The notes beneath the pieces are model-generated. The model had not been told where the DNA came from, searched no databases, and worked only from the letters and a program-made list of their open reading frames with translations. The position numbers and the translations under genes are program-made. 5,627 nucleotides of DNA, taken from Candidatus Wallbacteria bacterium (GTDB lineage: Bacteria; Muiribacteriota; UBA6191; JACPRK01). Every line of letters starts with the position of its first letter. Position 1 is the first letter of the stretch. The stretch covers positions 1-5,627 of the forward strand of contig JACQFU010000210.1 of NCBI GenBank assembly GCA_016199905.1. The letters run 5' to 3'. Below are positions 1-5,359 of the stretch, one piece after another.

Positions 1-290
1 ATCGCGCCGACAAGCTCTGCCTGCAAGCAGCCCTCGGCACAAGCGCGCGCTATATAGGAATGATCGGCAGCAGACGGAAGGTCTTGCTGACCTACAAGCA
101 CCTGGCGGAGGACGGAGTGCCGCGGGACCGGTTGGGCAGCGTTCACGCCCCGATCGGGCTCGCCCTCGGCGCCACGGGCGCCGCCGAGATCGCCGTGGCC
201 GTTCTTGCGGAGCTGATCGCCGTAAAGAACGGCATCGATCCCTCGCGCATCACGGCGATGAGCGACGGAGTGAAACTTTCCGGAGGGTGA
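1..290 (+). CDS. XdhC/CoxI-family protein, C-terminal part (5' end outside window)
   Basis: This is the last 95 residues of a protein whose start lies left of the window; the first complete codon is at base 3 and the TGA stop is at 288-290. The recognisable motifs are RYIGMIGSRRK (a glycine-rich loop typical of the C-terminal Rossmann-like XdhC domain), then HAPIGL, then a helix reading EIAVAVLAELIAVKNG. In this order they are characteristic of XdhC/CoxI proteins. Family members bind molybdenum cofactor and help insert the sulfurated form into xanthine dehydrogenase or related molybdenum hydroxylases, acting in the cytoplasm. An ATG at base 60 lies inside the glycine-rich motif and cannot be the true start. 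The gene ends 19 bases before the stop of the convergent comEC-like gene, with no room for an obvious terminator. Which hydroxylase it serves cannot be told because the upstream genes are missing. Confidence 0.88.
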   Translation, partial: RADKLCLQAALGTSARYIGMIGSRRKVLLTYKHLAEDGVPRDRLGSVHAPIGLALGATGAAEIAVAVLAELIAVKNGIDPSRITAMSDGVKLSGG

Positions 291-309
291 AAGGAGCTTC
301 TCGCTCTCT

Positions 310-2547
310 TCAGTCCTCGGGTCGAGCCAGCGAGCCCGCCGCCACGATTTCGCGAAGGAAGGCGTGGTTCGGCTCGCCCAGGATCTCCCTTGCCGCCGCC
401 TGGGCGCGCGCCCGATCGAACGGCTCGCGGTCGCAGAGCGGCAAGTAGTACTTCTTCAGGATTCGGTCGAGGTGCAGCGGCAGCCGGGAGGGCTCCAGGT
501 AGAGCGCCGGCTTGGCCAGCCGTTCGCCCAGTTCACGCGCCAGGGCGTGCTGCTGGTTCTTCTTGGAGCCGTCCGTCGGCAGAAGGTAGTGCCAGAGGAT
601 CTCGCTCTGCAGAGGCAGGGCCAGCACATCGTGCGCGGGCCGTGGCGGCCGACCGATGTGGCCGCGGCGGTAGCTGCGCGCCACCTCCGAACGGGCCACG
701 GCATCGGGCACCCTGAGGAACCGGAAGATCCGCGAGTCCAGCTCGCGCTCCACGGCCAGAAGGTATGCCGCCACCGATACGGTGCCCGCGGAGTCCCCCA
801 GAGGCGACGAGTCCTGGGAGGTCAGCGACGCAAACGCCAGGTAGCGCAAGGTCACCGAATCCAGCCGCGACGCCAGCTCCTCGCCCAGCTGCGCGCGAAG
901 GGCGGCGAGCTGCTCCTCGGCAGGAGGCTGAGACGCCACCGGCTCGAGCAACTCCTCCAGCCGCGCCATCAGCGGGTCCATCGGCCGATTCGCGAGAATC
1001 CAGCTCCAGTCGGAGCTTGCGGGCGAAAGAATCCCCTTGGGACGGCGCCGTTCGATGAGACGCGCGATGTTGTGGTAGTCGGCCAGGATGACGATCGCGA
1101 AGAAATAGACGAGTATCGCCGAGGGCCAGGGCGCGGGCACTGTGACGTCGGCGAAGGGGCACTGCGCCAGAATTCCGACTCCCCGCAAGAGCACCTTGAC
1201 GAAGCCATAATTGGCCGCCGCGAAGACATAGGCCAGCTGCGCGTTCACCATCCCCAGCAGCAAACCGGCCAACCCCGTCGGCATGATGATCGCCACCAGC
1301 GGCATCACGAAAATGTTGGCCAGTGGCGCCACGAGCGAAACCGTTCCGAAGTGGTACGCCATCAGCGGAAGCGTCCCCAAGTAGGCAGCCGTGGAAGCCG
1401 AGAGCAGGCTGGTGCCATAGCTGGGAAAGCCTTGCAGCAGCTGCATGAGCCATGGGGTCAGCACCAAGATCGAGAGGCAGGCCGCAAAGGTGAGCTGAAA
1501 CCCCGCGGAATAGAGATCGGCCGGGTCGTAGGCCAGCAGGGCGAGAGCGGCCAGCAGGGCGAGAGCGGCCAGCGCCACTCCGTTGAAGGGCGACGACTTG
1601 CGCCCGGCCAGTGGCCCCAGGAGCACGCAGGTGGCCATGATCGCGGCCCGCATCACCGATGGACGCCCCCCCGTCATCAGCGCGTAGAGCGCCAGAACCA
1701 GGATCGTCAGAGGCCCCGACAGTCTCCGGCCCCCCGGCAGCAAACGGAAAACGAAGACGCAGACCAGACAGAGGATGGCTATGTGCTGCCCGGACTGGGA
1801 GAGGATGTGAATCGTGCCCGTGACGCGGAGCTCGGAGAGCGTGTCCGGCGCCAGGGCACCTCGCTCGCCCAGGAGCATTCCGCGAAGGAAGGCGGTGGTC
1901 TTGGCCTCGTGAGTGGCGGTGAGCACTTCCGAAAAGCGGTGCCTCAGTTCATAGACGGCGCCGAGCACGGGGTTGCCGGTGTCGCGCTCCAACCGATCGA
2001 AGCCGCCGGGACGCAGTTCGACCTGGCCGAGCACGCCCTTCAAGCGAAGGGTTCGCAGCCTGGGCGAGGGATCGGCCGCCAGCGGTTCCGGCACTGCCTC
2101 GAGCTCTCCGCGGCACAGGAGAAGATCGCCGTACGCGGGCCGGAAAGCGCCGGGGCTGCGAATCGAGACACGGACCAGGCCGGCGAAGCTCGCGCCGGTC
2201 GCATCGGAGCGCACATAGGCCAGGAACGACGATCGTTCGACGATCGTTTCGGGGTCGTCGGCGACTTGCAACTTCAGTGGGGGCAAGAGGGGCTGGGCGG
2301 CGTTGGCGTAGTGACGGCGATCCAGCAACGGGTCCGACAGTTGGGAGCGCAGCAACCCCGCCAGGCCCGCCGCCACCAAGAGCAGAACTGTCGCCTCCCG
2401 GCTGCGGCGGCCCAGGTGGGCGCCGGTGGCCGCCGACAATGCCGCCGCCAGCCACCACCACACGGCCGTGGCCGACAACCCGACTGACCCGTCGAGACTC
2501 ATCCCGGCGATGGCAGCCACGGCGATGGCGACGAGGGAGTGGTGCAT
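310..2547 (-). CDS. comEC: ComEC/Rec2-family DNA-uptake channel with atypical C-terminus
   Basis: A 745-residue inner-membrane protein expected to carry transforming single-stranded DNA into the cytoplasm. Residues 1-66 hold about three hydrophobic segments, followed by a soluble region (about 85-190) matching the DUF4131/OB-like part of ComEC. The competence core spans about 215-495 with many membrane helices. Its motifs are GTIHILSQSGQH (244-255), TGGRPSVMRAAIMA (292-305), DLYSAGFQLTF (344-354), and a stretch ending in NIFVMPL (411-417). Residues 505-745 are soluble, charged and probably helical; they lack the HxHxDH-type motifs of the metallo-beta-lactamase domain usually found there, and I do not recognise them. 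Total length is normal because this segment takes that domain's place. The ATG overlaps the comEA stop by one base (TGATG) and has GGAGG at 2557-2561, nine bases upstream, so translation is probably coupled. An 18-bp tandem repeat lies in one membrane helix. Confidence 0.9.
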   Translation of the reverse strand: MHHSLVAIAVAAIAGMSLDGSVGLSATAVWWWLAAALSAATGAHLGRRSREATVLLLVAAGLAGLLRSQLSDPLLDRRHYANAAQPLLPPLKLQVADDPETIVERSSFLAYVRSDATGASFAGLVRVSIRSPGAFRPAYGDLLLCRGELEAVPEPLAADPSPRLRTLRLKGVLGQVELRPGGFDRLERDTGNPVLGAVYELRHRFSEVLTATHEAKTTAFLRGMLLGERGALAPDTLSELRVTGTIHILSQSGQHIAILCLVCVFVFRLLPGGRRLSGPLTILVLALYALMTGGRPSVMRAAIMATCVLLGPLAGRKSSPFNGVALAALALLAALALLAYDPADLYSAGFQLTFAACLSILVLTPWLMQLLQGFPSYGTSLLSASTAAYLGTLPLMAYHFGTVSLVAPLANIFVMPLVAIIMPTGLAGLLLGMVNAQLAYVFAAANYGFVKVLLRGVGILAQCPFADVTVPAPWPSAILVYFFAIVILADYHNIARLIERRRPKGILSPASSDWSWILANRPMDPLMARLEELLEPVASQPPAEEQLAALRAQLGEELASRLDSVTLRYLAFASLTSQDSSPLGDSAGTVSVAAYLLAVERELDSRIFRFLRVPDAVARSEVARSYRRGHIGRPPRPAHDVLALPLQSEILWHYLLPTDGSKKNQQHALARELGERLAKPALYLEPSRLPLHLDRILKKYYLPLCDREPFDRARAQAAAREILGEPNHAFLREIVAAGSLARPED
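313..1035 (-). other. Unrecognised soluble C-terminal domain of the ComEC-like protein
   Basis: This segment encodes residues 505-745, after the last membrane helix (about 474-491) and a basic IERRRPKG linker. It is rich in Leu, Ala, Glu and Arg. Likely amphipathic helices lie at about 523-563 and 590-612 (the latter containing LLAVERELDSRIF), and at about 664-680 and 710-735. There is no hydrophobic stretch long enough to span a membrane and no zinc-binding HxHxDH motif. The pattern of a helix with AVEREL after a leucine-rich helix loosely recalls some HEPN-like helical domains, but I see no convincing Rx4-6H catalytic motif in the right place, so that remains speculation. By ComEC topology it should lie on the same side of the membrane as the usual metallo-beta-lactamase domain, but this is inference. 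Confidence 0.6.
1531..1573. repeat. 18-bp tandem repeat, about 2.4 copies, inside comEC
   Basis: Two perfect copies of an 18-base unit occupy 1531-1548 and 1549-1566, and the first seven bases recur at 1567-1573. Read on the minus strand, each unit encodes Ala-Leu-Ala-Leu-Leu-Ala. The repeat is therefore in frame and lengthens a membrane helix of the competence core (about residues 323-340) by six residues per copy. It looks like a slippage-type duplication that keeps the reading frame. Confidence 0.9.
2227..2248. repeat. 11-bp perfect tandem duplication inside comEC
   Basis: CGACGATCGTT occurs twice head to tail, at 2227-2237 and 2238-2248. Each copy contains the palindrome ACGATCGT, so the palindromic centres are 11 bases apart. 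On the minus strand the stretch encodes part of the sequence TIVERSS in the soluble N-terminal region of the ComEC-like protein. The unit is not a multiple of three, so the two copies are read in different frames. It may be chance in GC-rich code. Confidence 0.7.
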
Positions 2548-2561
2548 CAGCGCCCCCCTCC
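2545..2561 (-). promoter_or_regulatory. comEA/comEC stop-start overlap with ribosome binding site
   Basis: On the minus strand the comEA stop TGA (2547-2549) and the comEC start ATG (2545-2547) share one base, giving TGATG. A strong GGAGG lies at 2557-2561, nine bases upstream of the ATG, inside the last codons of comEA. The arrangement supports this start for comEC and suggests translational coupling in one transcript. Confidence 0.75.
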
Positions 2562-3134
2562 CGAGCCCGCGCGCAACACCGGTTGCAGTCGCTCGAGCTT
2601 CTGGGGCCCGATACCGGGTAGAGCAAGCAGCTCCTCGAGATCGCCGAATCGCCGCCGGGTCCGGCGCTCCACGATGGCCCGCGCAGTGGCAGTCCCGATC
2701 CCGGGGAGCTTCTGCAGGTCCTCCTCAGAGGCCTCGTTGATGTCGAGCCGGCCACCACCGGGCCGCGGCCGCAGGGCGTTTTCGCCGGGAAAAGCGAGCT
2801 TGCCGGCGACCGCGTCCACATCGTGGGCAGCCACGCCCGGAAGCGACGCCAGGTCTGCCGGTGTCAGGAAAATGCGTTCCGCGCGATACTTGACCACGGC
2901 CGCAAGGAGCGTGGAAGTCATGCCCGGCAGGCGAGACAGGTCTTCCGGAGGTGCCGAATTGGGATCGAGCCGGTCCTCCGGAGCACTCGTAGGGGATGCG
3001 CTTGCCGGGGCTTCCTTGGGAGCCGCGGCCGCCCGGTGGTCGGCGTGCGAGAAGAGCTGCGCGCCGCTGGCGGCCAGGAAAAGGCCCAAGGCTAGCAGCA
3101 GGACTCGCTGTTCTTCAGGTTCGAAAAGCACCAT
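2547..3134 (-). CDS. comEA: ComEA-like helix-hairpin-helix DNA-binding protein, two tandem domains
   Basis: A 195-residue protein with one N-terminal hydrophobic segment (residues 11-28), which should anchor it in, or send it across, the inner membrane. A flexible Ala/Pro/Ser-rich linker (about 35-53) leads to two ComEA-type (HhH)2 domains. The second (129-187) is canonical: LDINEASEEDLQKLPGIG, then FGDLEELLALPGIGPQKLE. The first (55-112) has the same layout, LDPN...LSRLPGMT and LASLPGVA, but the second glycine of each hairpin is replaced. ComEA proteins bind double-stranded DNA in the periplasm or at the cell surface and pass it to ComEC, whose gene follows directly with a one-base overlap. 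Start choice: an in-frame TGA stands just upstream between an ATG at 3155 and the ATG at 3134, so 3134 is the first usable ATG; GGGTGA at 3142-3147 is a fair ribosome binding site. The usual single-domain family members are shorter. Confidence 0.88.
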   Translation of the reverse strand: MVLFEPEEQRVLLLALGLFLAASGAQLFSHADHRAAAAPKEAPASASPTSAPEDRLDPNSAPPEDLSRLPGMTSTLLAAVVKYRAERIFLTPADLASLPGVAAHDVDAVAGKLAFPGENALRPRPGGGRLDINEASEEDLQKLPGIGTATARAIVERRTRRRFGDLEELLALPGIGPQKLERLQPVLRAGSGGGR

Positions 3135-3153
3135 GACTCGTCACCCGGATGCC

Positions 3154-3182
3154 ATTGTCTCCGCCAAGGGGCGCCGGGACAA
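3154..3182 (-). promoter_or_regulatory. Possible sigma-70-like promoter for comEA-comEC
   Basis: On the minus strand TTGTCC (3177-3182) and GACAAT (3154-3159) are separated by exactly 17 bases, each matching four of six consensus positions. A transcript would start near 3147, leaving a leader of only about 13 bases that begins at the GGGTGA ribosome binding site. The short leader and the GC-rich background keep this tentative. Confidence 0.3.
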
Positions 3183-3228
3183 GATCCGCCTTCACGCATC
3201 TTTCCGCCCCGGCCAACCGTAGTAGGGA

Positions 3229-3257
3229 TTGCGGTCGTCGCCTGTACGGCCCATACT
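3229..3257 (+). promoter_or_regulatory. Possible sigma-70-like promoter for the secreted metallopeptidase
   Basis: TTGCGG (3229-3234) and CATACT (3252-3257) are 17 bases apart, matching three and four of six consensus positions. Transcription would begin near 3264, about 25 bases before the ATG at 3289. Together with the minus-strand candidate it would make the 154-bp gap between 3134 and 3289 a divergent promoter region. Nothing else, such as a gene or a strong hairpin, is evident there. Confidence 0.3.
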
Positions 3258-3278
3258 TGCGCATATGGCCAGGCCCCT

Positions 3279-3282
3279 GGAG
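3279..3282 (+). promoter_or_regulatory. Ribosome binding site fixing the start of the secreted metallopeptidase
   Basis: GGAG ends six bases before the ATG at 3289. Earlier in-frame starts (TTG at 3229, ATG at 3265) have no such site and would place a non-signal-like stretch ahead of a textbook signal peptide, so 3289 is preferred. Confidence 0.65.
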
Positions 3283-3288
3283 CCCATC

Positions 3289-4866
3289 ATGAATGTGAAG
3301 AGAATGCTCCTCTCGTTGCTCGTCGCGGCTTTGGCGACGATGCCGTCGCAGGCGCAGGCCTATCTCCTGCAGAACAGCAACGTCGTCTTCATGGTGAAGA
3401 CCGGGACCAACGGCGACGGCACGCCCGCCTTTCGCGTCGCCACCAGCAACGACTACGGCGCCGAACGGGTCTTCCAGGTCGCCTCGCAAAGCGCCGCGCT
3501 GGAGCGAACGGCCAACTACTACGGCTACATCCAGCAGCTGAAGAACCAGTCCATCCTGCAGCAGGCAGGCCGCTACGGCCTGAGCGACGCCGACCGTCAA
3601 ACGGCCAACTCGCTGCTGGGATCGGAGCCCATCTACGTCGAAGTGAAGGAAGGCGGCAGCGGGATCTACAACGACTGGAAGGGCAGCTTCAGTCTGCGTG
3701 ATGCCAACGGCGGCGCGGCCTACCGGATCGCCAGCCCGCGCGTGGTACTGCCGCTCGGCAGCTCCGAGGTCACCGGCGGCGACACGGCGCTTCTGGAGCA
3801 GACCTTGGTCCATGAGACCGGCCACGGAATCATGTCGAAGGCCTACGGGTCCGCGGCCCTCTGCGAGAGCCCCTACATCCACCAGAGCCACTCCGGAGGC
3901 AGCCGCACGGATTGCTGCCTGTCGATCATCGAGGGCTATGCCGAGTTCATGGGCGCGTACATGACCAACCGGCTCACGATCGCCAACGACCCGGCGAACT
4001 CCATCACAAACAACCTTTATGGCTATCGACCCGACGGCACCTTCAAGAACGCGCAGGAGCTGCAGGCCACGGAGGGATGGGTCGCGAGCACGCTTTACAT
4101 GCTGGCGGCCAAGAGCGGCATTCAGAACTTCATGCAGAAATTGGGCGTCATCATGGTGAATTACCATCCCGCCAGTATTCAGGCGCTGCTCGACGCGTTC
4201 ATCCGGAGCTACCCAAGCGACGCCGCGGCCGTTCGGGCCACGGTTTCGAAGGCGAGCAACGGGCAGATGTACGGCGACTCCGTGACAGGCGGCGGCCAGG
4301 TCGTCTCGACGCTGGTCAGCCAGTACAACACGTCTCTCGACCGCTACGTGAGGCTTCGATACGCCGCTCTGGCAGGTTCCGGCGGAGGTTACTACGACAA
4401 CGAGCAACAGTGGATCCAGCGAGCCGCCCAACAGGAGGCGCAGAACCTCCAGGCGCTCGGCAGCCGCATCCGCTCGGGGGCGCTCAGCAGTCGGGACGCC
4501 GGCAGCACGATGGTGGCCCTTCAGAAGACTCAGTCCTCTTACCAGCAGCTCTACAACGAGGTGCAGCGGCGGCTGAACACGACGCCGTTCTACTCTCGCC
4601 AGCAGCGCGGGCAACTGCAGGCGGAGGCGCAGGCCGTGGGCGAAGCGCTCAACCAGACGTACGGACTTGTGCATTCGATGGAGACCGGTCCTCTCTACTA
4701 CACAAACAATGCAGGCCAGGGCGGGGGCTACCCGGCCGCGCCGACGGACACCAAGTCGGCCTATCGAAACCTCGTGGACAGCTTGAAGTCGGGCGATCGC
4801 GAGAAGGCAGCCGCCGCGATGGGCGCCTATGAGGACGCCCGGAGCAAGAAGCCTCAGGCGCCCTGA
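3289..4866 (+). CDS. Secreted gluzincin-like zinc metallopeptidase of unrecognised family
   Basis: A 525-residue protein. Residues 1-24 form a Sec signal peptide: basic MNVKR, a hydrophobic core, and an AQA cleavage site before Tyr25. The mature protein is thus expected in the periplasm or outside the cell. Residues 174-179 read VHETGH, an HExxH zinc motif with His175, Glu176 and His179. EGYAE at 215-219 follows and could give a third, glutamate ligand (Glu215 or Glu219), as in gluzincins. Three cysteines (192, 209, 210) sit in a hydrophilic insert between the two motifs. EGWVASTLYML (from Glu262) may pack near the active site. From about residue 345 the protein is Gln/Ala-rich and probably helical, with a GSGGGYYDN linker near 364-372 and a Gly/Pro-rich stretch near 480. 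Codon use is like its neighbours. I cannot assign a named peptidase family or a substrate. The gene is divergent from comEA. Confidence 0.85.
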   Translation: MNVKRMLLSLLVAALATMPSQAQAYLLQNSNVVFMVKTGTNGDGTPAFRVATSNDYGAERVFQVASQSAALERTANYYGYIQQLKNQSILQQAGRYGLSDADRQTANSLLGSEPIYVEVKEGGSGIYNDWKGSFSLRDANGGAAYRIASPRVVLPLGSSEVTGGDTALLEQTLVHETGHGIMSKAYGSAALCESPYIHQSHSGGSRTDCCLSIIEGYAEFMGAYMTNRLTIANDPANSITNNLYGYRPDGTFKNAQELQATEGWVASTLYMLAAKSGIQNFMQKLGVIMVNYHPASIQALLDAFIRSYPSDAAAVRATVSKASNGQMYGDSVTGGGQVVSTLVSQYNTSLDRYVRLRYAALAGSGGGYYDNEQQWIQRAAQQEAQNLQALGSRIRSGALSSRDAGSTMVALQKTQSSYQQLYNEVQRRLNTTPFYSRQQRGQLQAEAQAVGEALNQTYGLVHSMETGPLYYTNNAGQGGGYPAAPTDTKSAYRNLVDSLKSGDREKAAAAMGAYEDARSKKPQAP

Positions 4867-4884
4867 AGTCTGTCACGCCGCGCA

Positions 4885-4912
4885 CTGAAACGGCGCTGAA
4901 ACGCGCTGAAAC
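4885..4912. repeat. Three short direct repeats of CTGAAAC
   Basis: CTGAAAC occurs at 4885-4891, 4896-4902 and 4906-4912, with start-to-start spacing of 11 and 10 bases, close to one helical turn. Copies two and three share a flanking CG and form CGCTGAAAC. They lie just after the metallopeptidase stop and before the hairpin at 4923-4943. They may be protein-binding repeats or simple slippage; no function is shown. Confidence 0.7.
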
Positions 4913-4922
4913 TACGAATGGA

Positions 4923-4943
4923 GAAGCGCGTCCGATGCGCTTC
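4923..4943. terminator. Hairpin between convergent genes, possible bidirectional terminator
   Basis: GAAGCGC (4923-4929) and GCGCTTC (4937-4943) form a perfect 7-bp GC-rich stem around a 7-base loop. It lies in the 78-base gap between the stops of the metallopeptidase (4866) and the 97-residue gene (4945), where a shared terminator would be expected. There is no U-run on the plus side and only a modestly T-rich tail on the minus side, so termination strength is uncertain. Confidence 0.45.
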
Positions 4944-4944
4944 G

Positions 4945-5238
4945 CTAGTCCAGCGGTTCCAGGCCCAGGATGGCTCCGTAGGGAACGTAGGCGGCCAGCT
5001 CGAGAGTGACGCCTTTGCCTTCCTGCCAGAACGTGAGCAGCTCGGCTTCGTCGTCAACCTCGAAGAAACGCGCGTTAGGCAGATGACTCTTCTGCGTCAT
5101 CTGCTTTCGCAGCCGCCCCTCGGTGGTCTTGCGCTGCTTGGCCGCCACGAGCTTGACGTCCAATGCCAGCGGCCCTGCCGCGGTCTGCAGCGACAGCCGC
5201 CACACGCGATCCGGTTGTAGCACCTGCGCAAGCTTCAT
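4945..5238 (-). CDS. Small protein of unknown function (97 residues)
   Basis: I do not recognise this protein. It begins MKLAQVLQPDRVWRLSLQ, has no signal peptide or membrane segment, and is probably cytoplasmic. A basic central stretch (about residues 34-50, KQRKTTEGRLRKQMTQK) is followed by an acidic one (FEVDDEAE, 59-66), then alternating hydrophobic residues suggestive of beta strands, ending LGLEPLD. The charge pattern could suit nucleic-acid binding, but that is a guess. The ATG at 5238 is chosen because AGGGAG lies at 5245-5250, six bases upstream. The frame stays open to an ATG at 5406, but that would run into the divergent response-regulator gene and adds an unlikely low-complexity leader. 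The gene is convergent with the metallopeptidase and divergent from the response regulator. The good ribosome binding site, a promoter candidate and frame-consistent composition support it being real. Confidence 0.7.
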   Translation of the reverse strand: MKLAQVLQPDRVWRLSLQTAAGPLALDVKLVAAKQRKTTEGRLRKQMTQKSHLPNARFFEVDDEAELLTFWQEGKGVTLELAAYVPYGAILGLEPLD

Positions 5239-5244
5239 CGAGGG

Positions 5245-5250
5245 CTCCCT
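5245..5250 (-). promoter_or_regulatory. Ribosome binding site fixing the start of the 97-residue gene
   Basis: On the minus strand AGGGAG lies six bases before the ATG at 5238. It supports this start over upstream in-frame starts, which lack a comparable site. Confidence 0.65.
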
Positions 5251-5260
5251 TCTCGGGAAC

Positions 5261-5289
5261 GTTGTACCAGCTCCGAGCGCCAGGCGCAA
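5261..5289 (-). promoter_or_regulatory. Possible sigma-70-like promoter for the 97-residue gene
   Basis: On the minus strand TTGCGC (5284-5289) and TACAAC (5261-5266) are 17 bases apart, matching three and four of six consensus positions. The predicted transcript start near 5254 leaves about 16 leader bases holding AGGGAG. It is a weak match on its own, supported mainly by its position in the 121-base divergent gap. Confidence 0.3.
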
Positions 5290-5359
5290 CGCACAAGTGG
5301 ACCGGAAGAGAATGCGCAGCTTGGCGAGATCTGCTAAGTTGGAGGTGGACCAAGAAGGA

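Noticed and set aside
60..290. A complete 76-residue gene starting at the ATG at base 60
   Set aside because: The frame is open to the left edge and the ATG falls inside the XdhC glycine-rich motif RYIGMIGSRRK, so this is the tail of a longer protein.
291..309. A terminator between xdhC and comEC
   Set aside because: The 19-base gap and its flanks show no stable stem or T-run.
313..1035. Calling the ComEC C-terminal domain a HEPN ribonuclease
   Set aside because: The helical AVEREL stretch is only a loose resemblance and no Rx4-6H motif sits in a convincing place; the sequence alone does not support the assignment.
364..2487. A 707-codon open frame on the plus strand antisense to comEC
   Set aside because: Its product is a low-complexity Arg/Gln/Gly/His-rich sequence with no domain, while the opposite strand encodes clear ComEC motifs. 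Such long mirror frames are common in GC-rich code.
1949..2821. A 290-codon minus-strand frame spanning the comEA-comEC junction
   Set aside because: It overlaps both well-supported genes in another frame, is Arg/Gly/Pro/Ser-rich and has no motif.
3115..4674. A 519-codon open frame on the minus strand antisense to the metallopeptidase
   Set aside because: The plus strand has a signal peptide, a ribosome binding site and a zinc motif; the antisense product has repeated Val/Arg/Leu/Ala composition typical of a shadow frame and no recognisable domain.
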